From the NCBI GenBank assembly GCA_036009625.1, contig DASYLJ010000127.1, positions 26,856 through 90,855 on the forward strand: a stretch of DNA of 64,000 nucleotides. The letters run 5' to 3'. Made by a program: the position numbers and the translations under genes. The notes beneath the pieces are model-generated. The model did no database searches, had not been told where the DNA came from, and saw only the letters and a program-made list of their open reading frames with translations. The stretch is from DASYLJ01 sp036009625. GTDB lineage: Bacteria > Desulfobacterota > Binatia > DP-6. Shown piece after piece: positions 58,719-64,000 of the stretch. Within the stretch, counting starts at the first letter, position 1. Each line of letters starts with the position of its first letter.

Positions 58719-59717
58719 TCAGTGCTGGCGCAGGCTACCGATCTGCAGCGACGGGGCGGTCTCAGCCGGCTCGGCGACTGCCTCCGGCGCCGGATCGGCG
58801 AGCGCGTCGAGCACGTCCTGCGATGGAGCGAAGAAATGTATCCCGGTGACCGGGACCAGGAAATCGAGCAGGCGGTCGTAGTTTCCGTCGGCGTCGGCGA
58901 CGACCATGCGCTGGAGCATGCCCTCGGTCACCGAGAGGTCGCGGGCGTAGGCGATGAAGTAGGTGCCCGACTCGCGCGCCGATCCGTAGGCACGGTTGTG
59001 GCGCATGATCTTCTGCTCGGCGCCATCGCGGACGATCTTCGCCCGCTCCTTGTGCGCCGTCGGCAGACAGCGCTCGTCCTCGAGCTCGACGTCGTCCGCC
59101 TTGGTTCGGCCGACCACGCCCTCCTGCGCCTCGGTCGAGAGCGCCTGCCACGCGGCCAGGTCGGTGACGTAGCGCTGCACGGTGACGTAGCTGCCGCCGG
59201 CGTGGGCGGGATCCTCGTCGCCGACGATGGTGAAGCCGAGGCGCTCATCGACGGTCGGGTTCTCGGTGCCATCGACGAATCCGATCAGATCGCGGTTGTC
59301 GAAGTAGACGAAGCCGTGGGTTTCGTCGATCACGGTGACGGCGGCCCCGAGACGGGCGAGGATCAGGCGAGCCAGCTCGTGGCAGAAGTCCTCGCGCTCG
59401 GCACGGATGTGCAGCAGCACGTCACCGGGGGTGGAGGGCGCGCGGCGCCCGCCGTCGGCGAGCTCCGGGAAGGGATGCAGCTGCGCCGGTTTGCTGCGGT
59501 CGGGCTGCAGGCGCGGCCAGGCGTCGGCACCGATCGCGACCACGCAGCTGAGTGCCGCCGCTTCGTCGCGATGGCCGACCGCGCGCACCAGGTTCGACAC
59601 CCCGGCGAGCGCCGCCCGCACTTGCTCGTCGGCGCCGGCGTCGGAGCCCAGCTCGAGGACCAGGAATCGGGCGCAGCGCCCCGGGCCAGCCTGTATCGTG
59701 CTCTGCGGTTGATCCAT
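58719..59717 (-). CDS. Dye-decolorizing (DyP-type) heme peroxidase, YfeX-like
   Basis: A 332-residue DyP-type peroxidase of the YfeX-like class without a signal peptide. The invariant GxxDG motif is GFVDGTENP (D149 distal aspartate). The proximal heme-ligand region is CLPTAHKERAKI (H222 probable), and the RESGTYFIAYARD block with its arginine completes the distal side. It oxidises phenolic or porphyrin substrates with H2O2. It lies upstream of a lipoprotein peroxiredoxin gene on the same strand after about 100 bp, giving a two-gene peroxide-handling neighbourhood, though not clearly one operon. The start at 59717 is chosen because homology begins there. Confidence 0.95.
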   Translation of the reverse strand: MDQPQSTIQAGPGRCARFLVLELGSDAGADEQVRAALAGVSNLVRAVGHRDEAAALSCVVAIGADAWPRLQPDRSKPAQLHPFPELADGGRRAPSTPGDVLLHIRAEREDFCHELARLILARLGAAVTVIDETHGFVYFDNRDLIGFVDGTENPTVDERLGFTIVGDEDPAHAGGSYVTVQRYVTDLAAWQALSTEAQEGVVGRTKADDVELEDERCLPTAHKERAKIVRDGAEQKIMRHNRAYGSARESGTYFIAYARDLSVTEGMLQRMVVADADGNYDRLLDFLVPVTGIHFFAPSQDVLDALADPAPEAVAEPAETAPSLQIGSLRQH

Positions 59718-59818
59718 CGCGAGGCGGCATCCTACGCAAAGGCGTTCGCGTTGCAACGGCGATCGGCCCCCCGGTGTCTCGACGCGGTAGGACCCGTGGC
59801 AGCCGATATCCCGCCGCG

Positions 59819-60388
59819 TCAGGCGGCCGGCTTCGCTCCCTGCAGCTCGCCGGCGGCTTCCAGCACCCGCTTGGCGTCGACCGCTGGATCGACGTCGGGC
59901 CACACGCGCGCGACGTTGCCGTCGGCGTCGATGAGGAAGGTCACTCGAGCCGTCATGATGAGGAACTTGCTCGGCACGCCGTAGGCCCGCGCGACGTCGC
60001 CCGATTCGTCGGCCACGAGGGGAAACGGCAGCTTGTGCTCGGCGCGGAATTCGCGATGGCTCGCGGCCGAATCGCGCGAGATGCCGAACACGGTCACGCC
60101 GGCCTGCTGCAGCCGATCGAACGTGTCGCGGAAGGCGCAGGCCTGCGCGGTGCATCCAGGCGTGCCGTCCTTCGGGTAGAAGTACACGACGGCGAGCGTC
60201 CCCTTCACGTCGGACAGCTTCACCGTCTTGCCCTGGACATCCTCGCCCACGACGTCCGGCGCCTTGGCGCCCACGGGGAGCAGTCCGACGTTGCCGTCCG
60301 GACGTCGCGTCTGCCCGCACCCGGCGGCCAGCACTCCGACGAACAGCGTCCACGCGATGCAGCGAGCGAGCGATCGTCGATCGGACAT
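59819..60388 (-). CDS. Lipoprotein peroxiredoxin (Bcp/PrxQ type)
   Basis: A 189-residue thiol peroxidase. The N-terminus is a lipoprotein signal (LFVGVLAAGCGQ, lipobox Cys24), placing the enzyme at the periplasmic face of a membrane, unusual for Bcp. The catalytic region is FYPKDGTPGCTAQACAFRD with peroxidatic C79 and resolving C84 five residues later, the atypical 2-Cys PrxQ arrangement. FGISRDSAASHREFRAEH and FLIDADGNVARVW are standard. The start at 60388 is used; the frame extends to 60580 into the neighbouring gene. It would detoxify peroxides at the envelope using an unknown reductant. Confidence 0.93.
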   Translation of the reverse strand: MSDRRSLARCIAWTLFVGVLAAGCGQTRRPDGNVGLLPVGAKAPDVVGEDVQGKTVKLSDVKGTLAVVYFYPKDGTPGCTAQACAFRDTFDRLQQAGVTVFGISRDSAASHREFRAEHKLPFPLVADESGDVARAYGVPSKFLIMTARVTFLIDADGNVARVWPDVDPAVDAKRVLEAAGELQGAKPAA

Positions 60389-60462
60389 CGGCACCCCCGC
60401 GAGCGACATCGCCGAGCCCGCGCCTGGTGTCAACGCGGCGGCGGCGACCGAGCCAGTCGCGA

Positions 60463-63312
60463 TCAGCGGCAGGTGACGCCGGTTCCCGCTCCCGTCAGTC
60501 GACACGTCGGCCCAGGCGAGCCCGGGAACGTCCATTCGGCGCAGTAGCCGTCGGCCGCGCGGAGCGACACGACCGCCCATACGGGCAGCTCTAGCGGGCG
60601 GCCGCCGTAGCTACCGCGCTTGCCGACGACGGTGACGCGCCAGCGCCCGGCGACGTTCTTGAGCGTCATCTTGCGGACACCCTGGGGACCGGGGTTGGCA
60701 CCGAAGCGGAACGATGTCCTCGTCGCGTTGGTCTTCCACCCGGCGCCGCCGGGTAGCGCGACGTCGAGTAGGATGCCGACCGCGTCGCCGAAGACGATGC
60801 GCGCGCCGTCGCGCGCGGGATCGACGGCCGACAGCAGCATGACGCCCGAGAGCTTCAGCGTGTCGTCGCCGCCAGGAACCAGCAGACGCGTGGCGGCCAC
60901 CTTCGCCGTCGTCGCATACTGCGTGCCGTCGTTCGTGCACGGATCGCACGCGTCGCCGAGCCCGTCGCCGTCGCGATCGCGTTGCTCCGGGTCGGGCGTC
61001 TGCGGACAGACGTCCTCTGTGTCGCACGTGCCGTCGGCGTCGGCGTCGTCGGCGATGCCGGTGTCCACCGGGCACGCAGCGTCGACACCGGTGCAGCGTT
61101 CGGCGACGTCGCACGCGCCGCTGCTCTCACGGCACACGAGCCCGGCGTTGTCGGGGGTGTGCACGCACGCCCCGTCGCCGTCACACGCGTCGAGGGAGCA
61201 GACGGAGCCATCGTCGCCGCACGGCACGCCGGCAGGCGTCGCACAGCGTCGGGCGGATTCGTCGCAGGCGTCGGCGCACTCCGCGCCATCGGCGCACGGG
61301 TCGCCGACGTGCGCGCACGCACCGCTCGCGCAGGCATCGGTGCCGTTGCAGAAGACACCATCGTCGCACGACGTGCCGTCCATGGCGGATGCATCGGCCG
61401 GGCAATCGTCGGTCGCGCCGTCGCAGAGCTCCGCGGTGTCGCAGGCACCCTGCGCCGGACGGCAGGTGTCGGTGCGCTTGGCATCAGCCGGACACGCGAC
61501 GTCGGCGCCGGTGCAGGACTCGGCGACGTCGCACGCACCTGCTGCGCCACGACACGCCAGGCCCGCGTTCGCGGGCTCGTGCGCGCAGGCGCCGGCACCG
61601 TCGCAGCGGTCCACCGAGCAGACTGACCCGTCGTCGGTGCAAGGCGTTCCAGCGGGCCGCGAACACGACGCGTCGACCTCGTCGCACGCGTCGGCGCATT
61701 CGGACCCCGCGGCGCACGGATCGCCGGCATGGGCGCACTCGCCTGCAGCGCATACGTCCGCGCCGTTGCAGAAGACGCCGTCGCCGCAGGTCGTGCCGTC
61801 GGTGACGAGTACGTCCGGCGGGCAGTCATTGGTCACACCGTCGCAGGCCTCGACGACGTCGCACGGACCGATGGCGGGTCGGCAGGCGTCGACACGCCGC
61901 GCGTCGGACGGACACGTGGCCGCGGTTCCGCTGCACGTCTCCGCCACGTCGCAGTCGCCGGCCGCCGGTCGGCAGGTGACGCTGGCCGCCGCGAAGCTGC
62001 ACGCGGGATTGCAGCACGCCCCGCCGTCGCACTGCTCGCCGTCGTCGACGATGCCGTCGCCGCACTCGGGATCGTTCAGATGGCGGGTGATGGTCCAGTC
62101 GTACGTGCCGAGATACGCGTACCCGGCGATCAAGATACGGCCTCGTGCATCGAGCGCGGCACCCCTTCCGAAATTCGTGCTGGTACCGATCGGGGTGGTG
62201 ACGATGCCGTCGCCGCCGAACGTCGTATCCAACGCGCCGTCGGCATCGTAGCGGATGGCGAGCTCGTCGTAGTAGGTCGACCCCCACGCCGAGCCGACGG
62301 CAACGATCTTGCCGTCCGGCTGGAGCAGTACCGTCCCGATCGTGCTGGTGTCTCGACTCACGCGCGTCAGCAGCTTGCCGTCCGTCGAGAAGGTCGGATC
62401 CGGATCGCCGTCGGATTCGAGCCGGGCCATGGCGACGTGGCAGTCGTCAGGCTGGCACGACCAGCCGCCCAGGACGATCCGTCCATCGGGCTGCACGAGG
62501 ACGGCGAACGCGTCGTCCTGTGTCGACGTCGGGGTCATGGCAAAATCCATGGTCGCGATCCCGTCGCCGGAGAACGTCGGATCGAGCACGCCCGCGCTCG
62601 TGATCCGCGCGACGGTGAAATTCTGCGTCGGGCCCATTCCGGTCACCAAGAGACGACCGTCCGGCTGCAACGCGACCGCCTTGGCTTCCGCCGAGCCGAA
62701 TCCCACGTTGATCTGCGCCTTGCCGTCGCCATCGAAGGTCGGGTCGAGCGCGCCGTTCGGGAGATACCGCACCACCGAGAACCGTCCGGCGCCACCAACC
62801 ACGACGATCTTGCCGTCGGGCTGGAGCAGCATGGCCTGGGCGCCATTCGTCGCGTTCGTCGACGTGGTGACCTTGCCGTCCCCGTCGAAGCTTGGATCGA
62901 GCCCGCCCTGCGGCGTGAGACGGGCCAGCGAGAACTGGTCGCCGATCGCCCGGCCGGCGACGACGACCTTTCCGTCCGGCTGTATCGCGATGGCTTTGAC
63001 TTCATCCGACGTGGACCCGAAATCGATGGTCGTCACGCCACCCGTGCCAAAAGTCGCATCCAGGGTTCCGGCGTCGGTGTACCGCGCAACCGCGAACGCC
63101 AGCGTACCACCGACGAGCGTCGCGCCGCCGACGACGATGCGACCATCGGTTTGGATCGCGATCTCGTCCAGGTAGTCGTAGTCGGGACCGAACGCCGTGA
63201 TTGCGACGCCACCTGCGCCGAACGTCGGATCCAGCGCTCCCGCCACCGCCAACGCGCGCTGCGGTGCCACCAGCACGGCAACCGTCATCGCCGCCCACCA
63301 CCATCCCCCCAT
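60463..63312 (-). CDS. Exported delta-60 repeat / disintegrin-like chimera
   Basis: A 949-residue exported protein. The start at 63312 has a GAGGGGG site. Signal peptide about 1-23. Residues 24-400: seven delta-60 repeats, each opening with a form of LDPTFxxDGxxT and carrying QPDGKIVVxG. Residues about 405-760: Cys-rich disintegrin-like sequence in two tandem units of about 120 residues (CRPAxGxCDVAExCxG, CPADAKRTDTC, DGVFCNGxDxCASGxC), as in myxobacterial and planctomycete secreted proteins. Next, a thrombospondin type-3-like calcium stretch (DRDGDGLGDACD). Last, a C-terminal beta domain of about 140 residues. Likely an extracellular scaffold or adhesin; no enzyme motif. Confidence 0.88.
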   Translation of the reverse strand: MGGWWWAAMTVAVLVAPQRALAVAGALDPTFGAGGVAITAFGPDYDYLDEIAIQTDGRIVVGGATLVGGTLAFAVARYTDAGTLDATFGTGGVTTIDFGSTSDEVKAIAIQPDGKVVVAGRAIGDQFSLARLTPQGGLDPSFDGDGKVTTSTNATNGAQAMLLQPDGKIVVVGGAGRFSVVRYLPNGALDPTFDGDGKAQINVGFGSAEAKAVALQPDGRLLVTGMGPTQNFTVARITSAGVLDPTFSGDGIATMDFAMTPTSTQDDAFAVLVQPDGRIVLGGWSCQPDDCHVAMARLESDGDPDPTFSTDGKLLTRVSRDTSTIGTVLLQPDGKIVAVGSAWGSTYYDELAIRYDADGALDTTFGGDGIVTTPIGTSTNFGRGAALDARGRILIAGYAYLGTYDWTITRHLNDPECGDGIVDDGEQCDGGACCNPACSFAAASVTCRPAAGDCDVAETCSGTAATCPSDARRVDACRPAIGPCDVVEACDGVTNDCPPDVLVTDGTTCGDGVFCNGADVCAAGECAHAGDPCAAGSECADACDEVDASCSRPAGTPCTDDGSVCSVDRCDGAGACAHEPANAGLACRGAAGACDVAESCTGADVACPADAKRTDTCRPAQGACDTAELCDGATDDCPADASAMDGTSCDDGVFCNGTDACASGACAHVGDPCADGAECADACDESARRCATPAGVPCGDDGSVCSLDACDGDGACVHTPDNAGLVCRESSGACDVAERCTGVDAACPVDTGIADDADADGTCDTEDVCPQTPDPEQRDRDGDGLGDACDPCTNDGTQYATTAKVAATRLLVPGGDDTLKLSGVMLLSAVDPARDGARIVFGDAVGILLDVALPGGAGWKTNATRTSFRFGANPGPQGVRKMTLKNVAGRWRVTVVGKRGSYGGRPLELPVWAVVSLRAADGYCAEWTFPGSPGPTCRLTGAGTGVTCR

Positions 63313-63576
63313 CGCGACCCCCTCGGTAACACCGTAGCGTCCGAAGCGCGGAGGGTAAAACACGCGAGGACGGACGGAGGGCGCGGCAGTCGATGCCACG
63401 AGAATCGCCGGCTCGCGTCACCGACCTGGTCGAGAGATCCGAATCGGGTGCGGAGCGCCGCATCTCGGCGCGGGATTCGATCTCATCGGACATAGCGGCT
63501 TGGTCCGGCCCGGCAGCCTTCCGGCTTACGCGGGTGTGGGCCAGGTGACCGTCGTGAGGCTGACCGGGCCGAGGCG

Positions 63577-64000
63577 TCAACGTGGGCGGATGCTCACGGG
63601 TAGTCCAAGGGCGTTTACCTCGAGCGCTCGCCGGGTGTTTGCGAGGCTCGCGTGATCGATGCGACCGTGAACGTCGCCCCGCTCTTTGGCGGCGAGGGCA
63701 CGTTCGTACCACGTGCGCGCCGCCACATGGTCCCCCACGGAGGACAGGCAGACGCCCACCCCATGAAGGCTGCTGCCGAGGCTCGCGTGATCGATGCGGC
63801 CGTGGACGTCGCCCCGCTCGGCGGCCGCGGCGGCGCGCTCGTACCAGGACCGCGCCGCCGCATAGTCCCCCATGGAGGACAGGCAGACGCCCACTCCCTG
63901 GAGGCTCTTGCCGAGGATCGCGTGATTGATGCGACCGTGGACGTCGCCCCGCTCGGCGGCGGCGACGGCGCGCTCGTACCAGGGCTGCGCCGCCGCATAG
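63577..64000 (-). CDS. TPR-repeat protein, C-terminal part only
   Basis: The frame is open to the right edge, so only the last 141 codons are visible. It is made of 45-residue TPR units (kinesin-light-chain/TPR_12 style), each GVGVCLSSxGDxxAARxWYERA followed by ERGDVHGRIDHASL. Three units, the outer one partial, are visible and nearly identical. The last unit ends in a short tail (ANTRRALEVNALGLPVSIRPR). Such repeats often form the C-terminal half of large signalling or protein-interaction proteins (for example kinase- or CHAT-TPR proteins); the N-terminal domain lies outside the window. Confidence 0.85.
   Translation of the reverse strand, partial: YAAAQPWYERAVAAAERGDVHGRINHAILGKSLQGVGVCLSSMGDYAAARSWYERAAAAAERGDVHGRIDHASLGSSLHGVGVCLSSVGDHVAARTWYERALAAKERGDVHGRIDHASLANTRRALEVNALGLPVSIRPR
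63620..64000. repeat. 135-bp tandem DNA repeat encoding TPR units
   Basis: The segment CGCCGCCGCATAG recurs 135 bp apart (ending at 63865 and 64000), and a related unit precedes it near 63720. Units are near-identical in DNA as well as protein, so they were duplicated recently or are kept homogeneous by recombination. The array continues beyond the window. Confidence 0.75.

Overview
The window is GC-rich and densely coded, with no rRNA, tRNA, CRISPR array, transposase or prophage genes that I can see. Many genes encode large exported proteins of a particular style: Cys-rich N-terminal domains of the 'AEKC...KC' type, mucin-like Thr/Ser linkers, delta-60 and disintegrin-like repeats, PKD and parallel beta-helix domains, and short CxGGP...C modules. 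That style, together with DUF3556, DyP peroxidase and SbmA/BacA-like genes, suggests an uncultured deltaproteobacterial-type lineage (Binatota/Desulfobacterota_B or Myxococcota-like). This is inference; no marker gene is present to settle it.

Layout. 1-2.2 kb: a truncated HlyD/EmrA-type membrane fusion protein diverging from a cytochrome P450. 2.2-2.7 kb: C-terminal remnants of two divergent genes (a TPR/AAA ATPase and a fibrinogen-like protein) joined at one apparent deletion scar. 2.75-7.15 kb: a minus-strand operon DUF899 -> DUF2182 -> subclass B1-like metallo-beta-lactamase lipoprotein, facing a two-domain HTH regulator and a glutamine-cyclotransferase-like beta-propeller across a promoter that carries a perfect inverted repeat. 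7.2-12.1 kb: an SbmA/YddA-type ABC protein with a degenerate nucleotide-binding domain, divergent from a discoidin/glycosidase-like protein. 12.1-26.5 kb: exported proteins, a serine beta-lactamase-like hydrolase, an O-methyltransferase, a DUF3556 + FAD-dehydrogenase pair and an MFS transporter. 26.6-30.6 kb: a tight histidine kinase -> receiver -> class III cyclase-like operon. 31-32.2 kb: a ClC channel. 32.6-36.9 kb: five overlapping or near-contiguous plus-strand genes for exported or membrane proteins, including a trypsin-like protease, with no recognised system name. 37.2-41.1 kb: a beta-helix protein, an Lgt-like membrane protein and an esterase. 41.1-46 kb: a TetR-MFP-RND efflux operon with a palindromic operator candidate. 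46-47.3 kb: VOC, a small helical protein and SRPBCC. 47.7-51.8 kb: a TIR-transmembrane-WD40 protein. 52.2-53.9 kb: a second DUF3556. 54-64 kb: a frameshifted lipoprotein, a secreted hydrolase, the eight-module Cys/Thr protein, a DyP peroxidase, a lipoprotein peroxiredoxin, the delta-60/disintegrin chimera and the end of a TPR protein.

Three themes stand out. First, regulated envelope or small-molecule handling cassettes (MBL operon, RND operon, VOC/SRPBCC set, P450, DyP, Bcp). Second, a large investment in exported multi-module proteins. Third, an unusual number of gene remnants in the gaps (ATPase, fibrinogen-like, SDR, amidohydrolase, arylsulfatase, DUF1254-like, frameshifted lipoprotein), suggesting recurrent gain and decay of accessory genes. 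The strongest candidates for undescribed biology are the 32.6-36.9 kb exported-protease operon, the TIR-WD40 protein, and the B1-like MBL operon with its divergent regulator. All product calls rest on motif reading by eye; no database search was run.
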